From an uncultured Desulfobacteraceae bacterium (GTDB taxonomy: Bacteria > Desulfobacterota > Desulfobacteria > Desulfobacterales > UBA5852), in contig CAJXSL010000001.1 in assembly GCA_913060875.1 (NCBI GenBank), positions 1,267,398 to 1,331,397 of the forward strand: 64,000 nucleotides of DNA. Reading direction: 5' to 3'. The notes under the pieces were generated by a model, which did not search any database, had not been told where the DNA came from, and saw only the letters and a list, made by a program, of their open reading frames with translations. This document shows positions 17,828 to 27,645 of the stretch, one piece after another; positions within the stretch are counted from its first letter, which is position 1, and the number at the start of each line of letters is the position of its first letter. Made by a program: the position numbers and the translations under genes.

Positions 17828-18808
17828 ATGAGAGAAATAACCTATTGCGACGCCCTTAACGAAGCGCTCAGACAATGTATGCAGGAAGATGACAGAGTCG
17901 TCGTTCTCGGAGAAGATATTGGATGCTACGGCGGCATTTTTCAGGTGACCAAAGGTTTGCTGGATGAATTCGGACCGGATCGCATTGTGGACACACCGAT
18001 TGCCGAAGCGGGTTTCGTCGGCGCATGTGTCGGCGCGGCTTTGACGGGAATGCGGCCGGTCGCCGAAATCATGTTTATCGATTTTACCACGGTATGCATG
18101 GACATGATCGTAAACCAGATGGCCAAGATGCATTACATGTTTGGCGGCAAGGGGCGCGTGCCCATGGTGTTGCGTACCAACATCGGTGCCGGTCGGGGAA
18201 CGGCCGCCCAGCACTCCCAGAGTTTTCACTCCTTTTTTGCCCACATGCCGGGGCTTGTCGTCGCCGCCCCCGCAACGCCCTACGATGCCAAAGGTCTCCT
18301 CACCGAGGCGATTAAAAATGACAACCCCGTCATATTTGTCGAACACAAACGGCTGTATATCTCGAAAGGACCCGTTCCGGAAGAAAGCTACACGATTCCT
18401 TTTGGAAAGGCGGAAATTAAACGAGAAGGGCGGGATGTTACCATTGTCGCCACGCACGCCCTGGTGGGGTCCGCGCTGGAAGCGGCGGAACAGGCCTCCA
18501 AGGAGGGTATTGAGGCCGAAGTCATCGACCCCAGGACACTATCCCCGCTGGATAAAGATACCATTCTAAATTCCGTTCAAAAGACGGGTCGCCTGCTCGT
18601 TGCCGACGAAGACAACAAAACGTACGGTTTCGCGGCCGAAATTTCGGCGATTGTTGCCGAGGAGGCGATTTACTATCTTAAGGCCCCGATCATCAGAAAC
18701 GCGTCGCCGGACACACCGGTTCCGTTTTCTCCACCCCTGGAAAAAGCCTATATGTTTGGCAAAGAGGCGCTCATGGAATCGATCCGGCGCCTGATGGCAT
18801 ATGCGTAA
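17828..18808 (+). CDS. acoB: Acetoin dehydrogenase-type E1, beta subunit
   Basis: 326 residues. It starts MREITYCDALNEAL and has the E1 beta hallmarks GEDIGCYGGIF, IVDTPIAEAGFVG (with the catalytic Glu region), GRGTAAQHSQSFHS and the C-terminal transketolase domain beginning PFGKAEI. It forms the alpha2beta2 E1 that decarboxylates or cleaves the substrate and passes the acyl group to lipoate. It lies 15 bp after the alpha subunit. Confidence 0.9.
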   Translation: MREITYCDALNEALRQCMQEDDRVVVLGEDIGCYGGIFQVTKGLLDEFGPDRIVDTPIAEAGFVGACVGAALTGMRPVAEIMFIDFTTVCMDMIVNQMAKMHYMFGGKGRVPMVLRTNIGAGRGTAAQHSQSFHSFFAHMPGLVVAAPATPYDAKGLLTEAIKNDNPVIFVEHKRLYISKGPVPEESYTIPFGKAEIKREGRDVTIVATHALVGSALEAAEQASKEGIEAEVIDPRTLSPLDKDTILNSVQKTGRLLVADEDNKTYGFAAEISAIVAEEAIYYLKAPIIRNASPDTPVPFSPPLEKAYMFGKEALMESIRRLMAYA

Positions 18809-18827
18809 GGTAAGAAAGGAGGCTGGC

Positions 18828-20216
18828 GTGGCAGTTGAGGTTGTCATTCCCATGCTGGGCGTCACCGTTGAGAACGGCAAAATCGTCGAGTGGCTGAAAA
18901 CCGAAGGGGACCCTGTCGAAAAAGGGGAAAGCCTTTTCATCGTTGAAGCTGACAAAGTGACCACGGAAGTCGAGTCGCCGGCAACCGGCATTCTGGCAAA
19001 GATTCTGCTGCCAGAAGGGGAAGAGGTGCCCGTCCTCACGGTTGTCGGTCTGATTACCGAACCGGGGGAGGCAATACCGGACGCCTACCTGCCGCCGGGC
19101 GCATCAGGCGGGGTGCCGTCGAAGGGTTCCAAAGCGACGGAAACCGGCGAACAGGTCGATTTTGCTGAAGATGCCCCGGCAACCCAAACGGCGTTATCCG
19201 GTCCCGTCCGAATCGTTCCGGCGGCACGCAAACTTGCCCAGGATCGTGGCCTTGATCTTCATTCCCTTTTGCCAAGTGGACCGGAGAATGTCATTACCTA
19301 TGACGATGTGGTGAAAGCGGATGCTCCGAGCGATGATGCTGTTCCACAGAGAATTTCTACGTTGGCGCGGCGTCAGGCGGAGGCGCATGGTGTATCGACA
19401 GACGCGATCAAGGGGACCGGCGTGCGCGGCCGCATCATGCGTTCCGATGTCACGGCCGCTGCCGACACGGTAAGGCTGGAAAGAAAGGTTTCGCGGTCTG
19501 CTGCCGAGGTCGATGCCACATTTGGTTCGGTCATACCGATGGACAGCATGCGCCAGACGATTGCACGCCGGCTGGCAGGCAGCGCCTTTACGGCACCCCA
19601 TGTAGCCTTCTACACCGATGTCCACATGGATCCGCTGCTCCAATACCGCAAGAGCATTCTCAATGCCTTTGAGAAGCACTACGATCTGCGGCCCTCAATA
19701 AACGATTTCCTGATCAAAGCCGTGGCCCTGACCATTCGGGAGTTCCCCCTTTTAAACGGAATGCTGAAGGACGACGGCATTCACGTTTTACCGAATATCA
19801 ATGTCGGTCTGGCCGTGGCGATCCCCAACGGGTTGGTGGTCCCTGCCATTACCGATGCCGATCAATGCGGGCTTAAGGGGATCGTGCAGCAGCGCAGCGA
19901 TCTCGTAGGGCGTGCCCTCAAGGGCCAGTTGAGCATGGACGAGATGGAACGGGGGACTTTTACCATCTCCAGTCTGGCGCAATTCGATATTACCTTCTTC
20001 ACGTCCATCCTCAACCCCCCTCAAAGCGGCATCCTGTCAGTGGGCAAGACGCGCGATGAACTGTATCTCGTGGACGGGGAAGTAAAGGTCCGGCATGTCG
20101 CCACCATGGGATTGGCCGTGGATCATCGCATCATCGATGGCGCCATGGCGGCCGGTTTTGTGCAGGGCCTCAAGGAAAAACTGGAAACGCCGGCGTTTAC
20201 GTTCATGCACACCTAA
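18828..20216 (+). CDS. acoC: Dihydrolipoamide acyltransferase E2 with two peripheral-subunit-binding domains
   Basis: 462 residues from GTG 18828, preceded by AAGGAGG; a longer ATG start at 18801 lacks a ribosome site and overlaps acoB. Domains: a lipoyl domain (1-80, lipoylated Lys43 in EADKVTTEV), a first E1/E3-binding domain (about 128-164), a second one (about 175-210), then the CAT acyltransferase core with HRIIDG at 433-438. Most E2 chains have one subunit-binding domain; two in tandem is unusual. It transfers acetyl or another acyl group to CoA. Confidence 0.9.
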   Translation: MAVEVVIPMLGVTVENGKIVEWLKTEGDPVEKGESLFIVEADKVTTEVESPATGILAKILLPEGEEVPVLTVVGLITEPGEAIPDAYLPPGASGGVPSKGSKATETGEQVDFAEDAPATQTALSGPVRIVPAARKLAQDRGLDLHSLLPSGPENVITYDDVVKADAPSDDAVPQRISTLARRQAEAHGVSTDAIKGTGVRGRIMRSDVTAAADTVRLERKVSRSAAEVDATFGSVIPMDSMRQTIARRLAGSAFTAPHVAFYTDVHMDPLLQYRKSILNAFEKHYDLRPSINDFLIKAVALTIREFPLLNGMLKDDGIHVLPNINVGLAVAIPNGLVVPAITDADQCGLKGIVQQRSDLVGRALKGQLSMDEMERGTFTISSLAQFDITFFTSILNPPQSGILSVGKTRDELYLVDGEVKVRHVATMGLAVDHRIIDGAMAAGFVQGLKEKLETPAFTFMHT

Positions 20217-20271
20217 AGAAAAATGATCGTCCGGTCGGCGTGAAATGACCGGGGCGCTTAAGGAGTTGTTC

Positions 20272-21702
20272 ATGGCAATCACAACGGAGGGAAATTACGA
20301 CTATGACGTGGCGATTGTCGGCGGGGGACCCGGCGGATATACGGCGGCGATTTGCGCGGCCCGCGGCGGGCTCAGGACGGTTTTAATTGAAAGAGATGCA
20401 CTGGGCGGCACCTGCCTCAACCGGGGCTGCATTCCAACCAAAAGCTATATCTACGATACGAAGCTTTTCCGGTCGGTCCGTGATACCCCGGTAATCCGCG
20501 GAGGAGAGAAAGTCCAGCTGGATTTGGCGGCATTACTGGCGCGTAAACGTCATGTGGTCGATACACTGGTTTCCGGGGTCCAGGGGCTGCTCCGGAGTAA
20601 CGGTGCGGACGTTATAAGGGGCGAGGCGCGATTGATTGGCGCCAACTGCATCCAGATTGCCAAATCGAACGGTGAGCTTGCGGAGCTTAATGTCAGGCAC
20701 GTCGTGCTTGCCAACGGATCCAGGCCGGCTGTTCCGCCGTTTATCAAGGTCGACGGTCGATTGGTCCAAACCACGGATGAGCTTCTGGATACCCCTGAAT
20801 TCAGCGGCAAGGTTCTCATTATCGGAGGCGGGGTCATCGGTATTGAGATGGCAACGATTTTCCTCAATGCCGGTGCGGATGTCACCATCATCGAAATGCT
20901 GCCGGACATTCTGGCAACGGAAGACAAAGACATCCGCCGTGAGATGAAAAGGCAATTAAAAAAACGCAAGGCCGCCGTTCTGGTGGCAACGTCCGTCAAG
21001 GAGATTGCCATTCAGGGCGACCAGGCCCGGGTCACTTTTCAGGCACAAGGGCGTGAGCAGGCGAAAACCGTTACGGTGGACAAGGTGCTGGTGGCAACGG
21101 GCCGCATGCCGGTTCTCGATGGTATCGACTCGAACAAGCTCGGGCTAGAAACCAATGGCCCCTACCTAAAGGTCAATGAACGGCTGGAGACGAACCTGCC
21201 GGGCGTTTTCGCGATCGGGGATTTGATTGGTGGCATGATGCTGGCCCATAAGGCTTCCGCCGATGCCGAAACCGTGGTGGACAATATCCTGGGCGCGGAC
21301 AAAAGCGTTGAATCTCACTTGATCCCAAGATGCATCTGGGGCTTGCTTGAAATTGGCGCCGTCGGATTGAGCGAAGAGGAGGCCATTGCCGCGGGCCGCA
21401 AGATCAGGGTCGGCAAATTCCCTTTTGCCGCCAGCGGGGCCGCGCGTGCCATGGGCCATCCTGAAGGTTTCGTCAAAGTTGTCGGAGACGATGCCACTGG
21501 AGAAATTGTAGGGCTTCACATTATCGGCGAGCATGCCACCGACCTGATTGCCGAGGCGGTTTCCGTTATAAAAATGGAAGGCGCCGTGGAAGACTTGTCC
21601 GAAGCCATCAAACCGCACCCGACTCTGAGCGAAGCCGTCATGGAGGCGGCTTTGGATTGGAACGGGCAGGCCGTTCATTTGCCCAGAAAGTCGAAGCGAT
21701 AG
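20272..21702 (+). CDS. lpdA: Dihydrolipoyl dehydrogenase (E3)
   Basis: 476 residues from ATG 20272, preceded by AAGGAG at 20260. It has the FAD motif GGGPGGYTAA, the redox disulfide GGTCLNRGCIPTKS, the NAD-binding GGGVIGIE and the C-terminal HPTLSEAV His-Glu pair. It reoxidises lipoamide and makes NADH. It closes the E1-E2-E3 set and is only 6 bp before livH of the transporter that follows, so the two modules are probably cotranscribed. Confidence 0.94.
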   Translation: MAITTEGNYDYDVAIVGGGPGGYTAAICAARGGLRTVLIERDALGGTCLNRGCIPTKSYIYDTKLFRSVRDTPVIRGGEKVQLDLAALLARKRHVVDTLVSGVQGLLRSNGADVIRGEARLIGANCIQIAKSNGELAELNVRHVVLANGSRPAVPPFIKVDGRLVQTTDELLDTPEFSGKVLIIGGGVIGIEMATIFLNAGADVTIIEMLPDILATEDKDIRREMKRQLKKRKAAVLVATSVKEIAIQGDQARVTFQAQGREQAKTVTVDKVLVATGRMPVLDGIDSNKLGLETNGPYLKVNERLETNLPGVFAIGDLIGGMMLAHKASADAETVVDNILGADKSVESHLIPRCIWGLLEIGAVGLSEEEAIAAGRKIRVGKFPFAASGAARAMGHPEGFVKVVGDDATGEIVGLHIIGEHATDLIAEAVSVIKMEGAVEDLSEAIKPHPTLSEAVMEAALDWNGQAVHLPRKSKR

Positions 21703-21708
21703 GGAGCT

Positions 21709-22578
21709 ATGGAAGCGTTATCGATCATACCCGTTCAGTTCCTTCATGGTCTGGTATACGGCATGTTGCTTTTTCTGGTGGCCTCGGGCTTGACACTCAT
21801 CTTCGGCATGATGGGCGTGCTCAACTTCGCCCACGGCGCACTCTACATGCTTGGGGCGTATTTTTCTTTCAGTATCCTGCGCTGGACCGGTCAATTCTGG
21901 CTTTGCATGATTGTGGCCCCGCTTTTGGTGGGGGCTTTCGGTATTCTGATGGAGCGGTTCCTTCTGCGGCAAGTGCATCGCTACGGACATGCCCATGAGC
22001 TGTTGCTGACATTTGGACTGGCCTACATTATCGAGGAACTGGTCAAGTGGATCTGGGGTAATCAGCCGCTGCATGTTGAAATACCCGCAATGCTTGCCGG
22101 TTCAGTCCAGTTTTTGGGCATCACTTATCCGACCTACCGCCTGTTCATTTTGTTGATTTCGGCCATCGTTTTTGCGGTCCTTTTCTTGATTCTTTACAAG
22201 ACGCGTGCGGGCATCATCGTCACGGCGGCTGTATCGCGGGCCGAAATGGTTAACGCTTTAGGCATCAACGTGCCGCTTGTCTTTATGCTTCTATTTGGTG
22301 TGGGGGGGGCTCTGGCAGGACTTGCCGGGGTCATCGGCGGCCCCTATCTCATTACCAATCCTGGTATGGCAAGCACCATCATCATTGATTTGTTCGTGGT
22401 TGTTGTTGTGGGAGGGCTGGGATCCCTTCCGGGAGCACTTCTGGCATCGTTTTTAATCGGCGAACTTCAATCTTTCGGCATCCTGCTTATCCCGCAGATG
22501 GCCATCGCGCTGGAGTTCCTGCTGATGGCCGTCGTGCTCATTGTCAAACCTGAAGGGCTTCTGGGAGATAAAGCCTAA
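21709..22578 (+). CDS. livH: Liv-type ABC transporter permease LivH (set 1)
   Basis: 289 residues with about eight membrane segments. It has the LivH pattern: FLHGLVYGMLLFLVASGLTL, GVLNFAHGALYMLGAY and, near the end, VVVGGLGSLPGALLAS. Liv-type importers move branched-chain amino acids but in anaerobes often aromatic acids or other organic acids. Its stop overlaps the livM start (TAATG). Confidence 0.92.
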   Translation: MEALSIIPVQFLHGLVYGMLLFLVASGLTLIFGMMGVLNFAHGALYMLGAYFSFSILRWTGQFWLCMIVAPLLVGAFGILMERFLLRQVHRYGHAHELLLTFGLAYIIEELVKWIWGNQPLHVEIPAMLAGSVQFLGITYPTYRLFILLISAIVFAVLFLILYKTRAGIIVTAAVSRAEMVNALGINVPLVFMLLFGVGGALAGLAGVIGGPYLITNPGMASTIIIDLFVVVVVGGLGSLPGALLASFLIGELQSFGILLIPQMAIALEFLLMAVVLIVKPEGLLGDKA

Positions 22579-23552
22579 TGCACCGGTCCCGTTTCACTTG
22601 GCTGCAGATCGTCGTGGTCATCCTGCTGCTGCTGGTATTGCCCAAGCTTATTTCCGAGTATCGATTGAATCTGGTTATCACCATGATGATCTATTCCATC
22701 TTTGCCTTGAGCTATAACATGTTATTCGGACAAGGCGGTCTGCTTTCTTTCGGCCATGCGGCCTATTTTGGCTTCGGCGCTTATACCACCGTTATTTTAA
22801 TCAAACAGTTGGAGGTGTCCCTGCCGCTTGGCATCATGCTCGGGGGGCTGGCCGGCGCTTTTTTGGGATGTGCCTTCGGCGTGTTCGTGGTTCGCTTGCG
22901 CGGCGTCGCCTTTGCCCTGCTGACGCTGGCCTTCAACCAGCTGATTTACGTTACGGCTGAAAAATGGCGGTCCGTAACCGGAGGAGAGGACGGCATCGCC
23001 TTCATGCGACCCAATCTCTTTCTGGGCGGCTGGGAAATTGATCTGTGGGCCACTTTGAATTGGTACTATTTCGTCCTCATTGTGACCGTCTTCTCGATCG
23101 GCTGTCTTTGGTACTTGACGTTGACGCCTTTGGGGCGCCTCAATCTTTGCATGCGCGAGAACGAGGAGCGCGCTCGTTTCATTGGATACAATACTTACGC
23201 CAGCAGGTTGCTTATCTACACCCTGGCCGGCTTTTTTGCCGGTATCGCCGGGGGCCTTGCAGCGTCATTTCAGGAATTTGTGACAACGACCTTCATTAAT
23301 CTGGACAAGGCCACGGACGTTTTGATGATGACGTTTATTGGCGGCGGTGGCACCTTCTTCGGTCCTGTCATCGGCGCTTGTGCCTTGACGCTGATCAATG
23401 ACCTGCTCAGTAGTTGGTTGGAGCGATGGGCCATCGTACAAGGGGGGTTGTTCATTCTGTTGGTGCTCTACGCACCTAATGGACTGTCCGGCCTCTATAT
23501 GAGCATACGCGAACGATGGGATGCACAAAAGAGAGGGAATACACGGTCATGA
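22578..23552 (+). CDS. livM: Liv-type ABC transporter permease LivM (set 1)
   Basis: 324 residues with eight to ten membrane segments. Typical LivM blocks are LSYNMLFGQGGLLSFGHAAYFG and, near the C-terminus, FIGGGGTFFGPVIGA. It partners with LivH in the inner membrane. Its TGA overlaps the livG ATG. Confidence 0.92.
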   Translation: MHRSRFTWLQIVVVILLLLVLPKLISEYRLNLVITMMIYSIFALSYNMLFGQGGLLSFGHAAYFGFGAYTTVILIKQLEVSLPLGIMLGGLAGAFLGCAFGVFVVRLRGVAFALLTLAFNQLIYVTAEKWRSVTGGEDGIAFMRPNLFLGGWEIDLWATLNWYYFVLIVTVFSIGCLWYLTLTPLGRLNLCMRENEERARFIGYNTYASRLLIYTLAGFFAGIAGGLAASFQEFVTTTFINLDKATDVLMMTFIGGGGTFFGPVIGACALTLINDLLSSWLERWAIVQGGLFILLVLYAPNGLSGLYMSIRERWDAQKRGNTRS

Positions 23553-24310
23553 ACACAACGAGCAAGCTGCTCGATATCCATGGGCTTTACAAAGATTTTC
23601 GCGGCGTGGAAGTGATCAAGGATCTTTCCCTCAGCGTTTGCCAGGGCGAACGCCATGCCATTATCGGACCCAACGGCGCAGGCAAGACCACCTTTTTCAA
23701 TCTTATCACGGGGCGCTACACACCGAGCAAGGGTGATATTTATTTCGAGGGACGTAAGATTTCCGGAATGACCCCCCATCGCATCAACCGCATGGGGATT
23801 TCGCGTTCTTTTCAGATTACCAATATATTCCCTGGGATGACCGTCTTTGAGAATATTCGTTCCGCCATTTTTTCAAAGAAAGGCATTCGTTGGTCCTTCC
23901 GGCAGCGGGTCAGCACAATGAACGATGTCAACCAGGAGACAGAAGATATACTGAAATTGATCGGACTCGATTCCCAGCACCACCTGCTGGCGGGATCCCT
24001 TGATTATGGGGCCCAGCGCGCTTTGGAAATCGGGATTACCCTGGCGACCGATCCGAAGATGATCATGCTCGACGAGCCAACGGCAGGTATGTCCATCGAG
24101 GAAACCAGGGAAATCGTGGCCATGATCGATCGCACGACGCAAGGCAAGGCATTGCTGATCATTGAGCATGACATGGAAGTGGTTTTCTCCCTGGCGGACA
24201 CCATTTCGGTCATCCATTACGGAACCGTGTTGGCCTCCGGCCCCCCGGAGGACATCCGGAACGATGCCACGGTCAAGGAGGCTTACCTGGGAGAGGGCAG
24301 CACATGCTAG
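23549..24310 (+). CDS. livG: Liv-type ABC transporter ATPase LivG (set 1)
   Basis: 253 residues from ATG 23549, which overlaps the livM stop. Walker A GPNGAGKTT, a Q-loop SFQITNIFPGMTV, and Walker B IMLDEPTAGMS are present. The signature region reads LDYGAQRALEIG, a common LivG variant. The in-frame ATG at 23516 would reach 33 bp into livM and is less likely. Confidence 0.92.
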   Translation: MNTTSKLLDIHGLYKDFRGVEVIKDLSLSVCQGERHAIIGPNGAGKTTFFNLITGRYTPSKGDIYFEGRKISGMTPHRINRMGISRSFQITNIFPGMTVFENIRSAIFSKKGIRWSFRQRVSTMNDVNQETEDILKLIGLDSQHHLLAGSLDYGAQRALEIGITLATDPKMIMLDEPTAGMSIEETREIVAMIDRTTQGKALLIIEHDMEVVFSLADTISVIHYGTVLASGPPEDIRNDATVKEAYLGEGSTC

Positions 24311-25017
24311 AACTGAACGATATCAATACCTATTACGACAACAGCCATGTACTGCACAATGTTTCCCTGGATGTGAAAGCCGGCGAAACCGTCGCTCTGC
24401 TGGGCCGAAACGGTGTCGGGAAAACCACGACCATGCGAACGATCATGGGCTTGACCCCTGCCCGCATGGGAGAAATCAAGTTTAAGGGAACAGACATCGT
24501 CCGCTGGAAACCTTATCAGATTGCCCGGGCAGGCCTTGGCTTTGTTCCGGAAGAGCGATGGATTTTCCCGACATTGACCGTTCATCAGAATCTCCTGATC
24601 GGCCAAAAGAATGTGGCCGATCCAGGTGGGCCTGCGGCCGGCAGGTGGACACTGGAGAAATGCTATGAAGCGTTTCCGTCATTGAAAAAACGACAGTACG
24701 CCAAAGGGGGAACGCTCTCGGGCGGCGAACAACAGATGCTCACGATTGCACGGACACTGGTGGGAAATCCGGAGATGATTCTCATTGACGAACCCACCGA
24801 GGGGCTGGCCCCTAAAATCGTGGAGGTGGTGGCCGACATCATAAGGGATATTGCGGAGCAGGGCATGACGGTGTTGCTTGTGGAACAGAAGCTCGCCATC
24901 GCCTTGGATCTGGCCGACAGAATATACGTTATCAGCAAAGGGATGATTCAATGGTACGGGTCGCCGGAAGAATTGCGCGCCAACGACTCGGTCAGGAAAG
25001 CGTACCTGGAGGTTTGA
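24304..25017 (+). CDS. livF: Liv-type ABC transporter ATPase LivF (set 1)
   Basis: 237 residues. Walker A GRNGVGKTT, signature LSGGEQQML and Walker B ILIDEPTEGLAP are intact. It starts inside the last codons of livG (ATG 24304), indicating translational coupling. It pairs with LivG as the second ATPase. Confidence 0.93.
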   Translation: MLELNDINTYYDNSHVLHNVSLDVKAGETVALLGRNGVGKTTTMRTIMGLTPARMGEIKFKGTDIVRWKPYQIARAGLGFVPEERWIFPTLTVHQNLLIGQKNVADPGGPAAGRWTLEKCYEAFPSLKKRQYAKGGTLSGGEQQMLTIARTLVGNPEMILIDEPTEGLAPKIVEVVADIIRDIAEQGMTVLLVEQKLAIALDLADRIYVISKGMIQWYGSPEELRANDSVRKAYLEV

Positions 25018-25085
25018 ACGGGTATTGCATGCGTCGACATCTTATCGGGTTGGGGAGAAACAAAAAACCTAAAGGAGGGCTTGGG

Positions 25086-26300
25086 ATGAAACGAAAACTA
25101 TGGATAGGAACGATTGTAATGGTGGTTGTCACGCTTCTTGCGGCACCAGCGGCCTGGAGTGCGGAAACCGTCAATTTCGGAGTTTGCGAGATACGTTCGG
25201 GCGCTTTCAAGACCAACGGGGATCGAACCATTTGGGGGATTGAGGCGGCCGTAAAAGAGGCCAACAGCCAGGGCGGATTGCTCGGCAAACAAATTAATCT
25301 GGTTATCGAAGATAATCAGGGCAAGGGTGAGATCGGCGTCCAAAAAACGAAAAAGCTGGTCATGCAGGACAAGTGTGTCGTTGTCATCCAGGGATCCTCC
25401 AGCGGGGTGGGCGGCGCCATCGGACAAGCGATGCCCAGGCTCAAACGGATATACCTGGACACCAACGCCGAAGCCATGGGCATTACTGGGGAGAACTTCA
25501 ATCCCTATGTCTTCCGCACGTGTCTGAATGCCGGTATGCATGTTAAAGCGCTGGCCACATACTTCGGAACCAAAACCAAATTGCGTAAAGTATTCCTGAT
25601 CAACCAGGATTACTCCTGGGGATATGATGTCGCCAAGTATTATGAAAAAGCCATTAAAGAAATTGCCCCTGACACCGAAATCGTCGGGAAAGAGTTCCAC
25701 CCGGTGTTCAATAAAGACTTTGCCCCTTACGTAAGTAAAATTGCCGCTTCGGGAGCGGACTATGTCATCAGCGGTAACTGGGGGACGGATTTGACCCAGC
25801 TTATCGTGCAGGGCCGCAAACTTGGAATGAAACTCCCCATCGGGACCACCTTTCTTGATGACGATGGCGTGATGAGTATCGCCCGAGAGTCGGCTGAGGG
25901 ATGCATCCAGGCGAATATGTACATTCTTGGCATCGATACCGACAAGGCCAGGGCATTCGAAAACACGTTCCATAAATATTCGGACGGGAAATGGCCGTCA
26001 TTCGTGATCATGGAAGCCTATATCGGCACGAAGATGTTTATCGAAGCCGTTCGAAAAGCCGGTTCCTTCGATACCGAAAAAATCATCAAGGCCTTTGAAG
26101 GCATGACCTGGGAAGGGCCCATTGGTCCGATCACCATGCGTCCTGAAGACCACCAGGCGCAGAATCCGGCGGTTATCGCCGAATATGCGGCTCAGACCAA
26201 GTATTACGATTTTCCTTATCTGAAGCCGATAATGACGATACCGGCAAGCGACATATCGTTGTCTTTGGAAGACAGTGGATGGAAACCCTATAAACGCTGA
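25086..26300 (+). CDS. Liv-type periplasmic substrate-binding protein (set 1)
   Basis: 404 residues from ATG 25086 with AAAGGAGGG upstream. A signal peptide covers about residues 1-24 (cleavage near WSA|ETV). The mature protein is a type I periplasmic binding fold (Peripla_BP_6) with GIEAAVKEANSQGGLLGKQI and QGSSSGVGGAIGQA. It is last in the transporter cluster, unlike the usual first position. Ligand choice cannot be read; the location behind the dehydrogenase suggests the complex's substrate or its precursor. Confidence 0.9.
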   Translation: MKRKLWIGTIVMVVVTLLAAPAAWSAETVNFGVCEIRSGAFKTNGDRTIWGIEAAVKEANSQGGLLGKQINLVIEDNQGKGEIGVQKTKKLVMQDKCVVVIQGSSSGVGGAIGQAMPRLKRIYLDTNAEAMGITGENFNPYVFRTCLNAGMHVKALATYFGTKTKLRKVFLINQDYSWGYDVAKYYEKAIKEIAPDTEIVGKEFHPVFNKDFAPYVSKIAASGADYVISGNWGTDLTQLIVQGRKLGMKLPIGTTFLDDDGVMSIARESAEGCIQANMYILGIDTDKARAFENTFHKYSDGKWPSFVIMEAYIGTKMFIEAVRKAGSFDTEKIIKAFEGMTWEGPIGPITMRPEDHQAQNPAVIAEYAAQTKYYDFPYLKPIMTIPASDISLSLEDSGWKPYKR

Positions 26301-26309
26301 CCAGCGGTT

Positions 26310-26345
26310 GCCTGCGGATTTTGCCCGGTTGCAGAATCCGCAGGC
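26310..26345 (+). terminator. Hairpin after transporter set 1
   Basis: GCCTGCGGATT (26310-26320) and AATCCGCAGGC (26335-26345) form a perfect 11-bp stem with a 14-nt loop, ten bases after the binding-protein stop. No T-run follows, so it may stabilise or partly terminate the message. Confidence 0.5.
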
Positions 26346-26401
26346 TCAATAAGTCAAAATCCGCCCCGAGGGCTGAAAACGTCGTTTGGAGCACGAAAGA
26401 A

Positions 26402-26833
26402 ATGGATGATGGTTTCCACCATATCGCCATCTCAGTCAAGAAGATGGCGCCCATGGTCCAGTTTTATTGCGACTTGATGGGGTTTACCGTCCAATGGGAC
26501 ATGGACCATCGGGGCGGGAAAGAAATGGCCGCAGTTGTGGGCATGCCGGAGGCAGAGGCGCATATGGTAATGCTCGAGGGCTACGGGATGCATCTGGAAT
26601 TATTCCATTACTACCAACCTTCCGGACATGGAGACCGCCTGGCGCGCCAGTGTGATTTCGGACTGACCCATTTCGCCCTTCAGGTAAAGGACATACACGA
26701 CCACTACCAACGGTTGGCTCAAAACGGGGTTCACTTCAACTGTCCGCCCAAGAATCTGAGATCGGGTGTGTGGGCAACCTATATGCATGACCCTGAAGGC
26801 AACACAATAGAGCTAATTCAATACGACGGTTAG
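26402..26833 (+). CDS. VOC (glyoxalase/epimerase/dioxygenase fold) family protein
   Basis: 143 residues from ATG 26402. Two betaalphabetabetabeta repeats carry four likely metal ligands: His in FHHIAIS, Glu in HLELFHY, His in THFALQV and Glu in NTIELIQY. Relatives include glyoxalase I, methylmalonyl-CoA epimerase and extradiol dioxygenases. In this operon a hydroxyketone or keto-acid isomerase-type role is possible, but no substrate can be named. The start is the least certain point; the upstream frame has only weak ribosome-site candidates. Confidence 0.78.
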   Translation: MDDGFHHIAISVKKMAPMVQFYCDLMGFTVQWDMDHRGGKEMAAVVGMPEAEAHMVMLEGYGMHLELFHYYQPSGHGDRLARQCDFGLTHFALQVKDIHDHYQRLAQNGVHFNCPPKNLRSGVWATYMHDPEGNTIELIQYDG

Positions 26834-26841
26834 GGGGAGAC

Positions 26842-27588
26842 ATGGTTCTTGAGGACAAAATCGCAATCGTTACGGGTGCCGGGGCTGGACTTGGACGTTG
26901 CATGGCCTTGGAACTTGCGCGGGAAGGTGCGGATGTCGCGATTTGGGACGTCCATGGCGATTCCGCCACGGATACACAGATTGAGGTCGAAAAATTGGGA
27001 CGCCGGGCCTTGGCGATGGCCGTCGATGTCGCCGATGGTGATGCCGTACAGGCATCTGTCGAAAAAGTTATAGCGGATTGGGGGCGGATCGATATTCTCA
27101 TCAACAATGCCGGTATCTGTCAGAAAGAAGCGATTGAAGCGATCAGTGAAGACCAGTGGGATCGGATCATGGCGGTCAACCTCAAAGGAACGTTTCTGTG
27201 CAGTCGCGCGGTCATGCCCATTATGAAGCTTCAGCGAGAAGGCCGAATCATAAACATGGGATCGGTCTCTGGTAAGATTGGCGGCATTGCCGCCGGTGCC
27301 CATTACGCGGCATCCAAGGCGGGAGTTATGTGTTTCACGAAGTCCCTTGCCAGAGAACTGGCACCGTTCAGCGTCACCGCGAACGGGATTGCTCCCGGCG
27401 TCGTCGAAACCGACATGACACGAGACCTTTCATGCGGCGAATGGGAAGACTACCTGGATGGTATTCCCCTAAACCGTATTGGCGAAGCGAAGGATGTGGC
27501 GCGGGTGGCGGTTTTTCTGGCATCTCCCGATGCGGCCTATCTGACCGGCGAAATTATCGATGTCAATGGGGGGCAGTTTATGGACTGA
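26842..27588 (+). CDS. Short-chain dehydrogenase/reductase (SDR) 1
   Basis: 248 residues, a classical SDR. The cofactor motif TGAGAGLGR is at the N-terminus, followed by NNAG, the catalytic Ser in MGSVSGKIGG, and Tyr-x3-Lys in HYAASKAG. Asp in WDVHGDS after beta-2 suggests NAD preference. Candidate activities include FabG-like reduction or diol/hydroxyketone oxidation (acetoin or diacetyl reductases are SDRs). It starts 8 bp after the VOC gene. Confidence 0.88.
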   Translation: MVLEDKIAIVTGAGAGLGRCMALELAREGADVAIWDVHGDSATDTQIEVEKLGRRALAMAVDVADGDAVQASVEKVIADWGRIDILINNAGICQKEAIEAISEDQWDRIMAVNLKGTFLCSRAVMPIMKLQREGRIINMGSVSGKIGGIAAGAHYAASKAGVMCFTKSLARELAPFSVTANGIAPGVVETDMTRDLSCGEWEDYLDGIPLNRIGEAKDVARVAVFLASPDAAYLTGEIIDVNGGQFMD

Positions 27589-27645
27589 AGATTACCGCCC
27601 CCAAAAAAGTTCTTCTATATGGACTCCATCCGAAAGGCTTTAACA

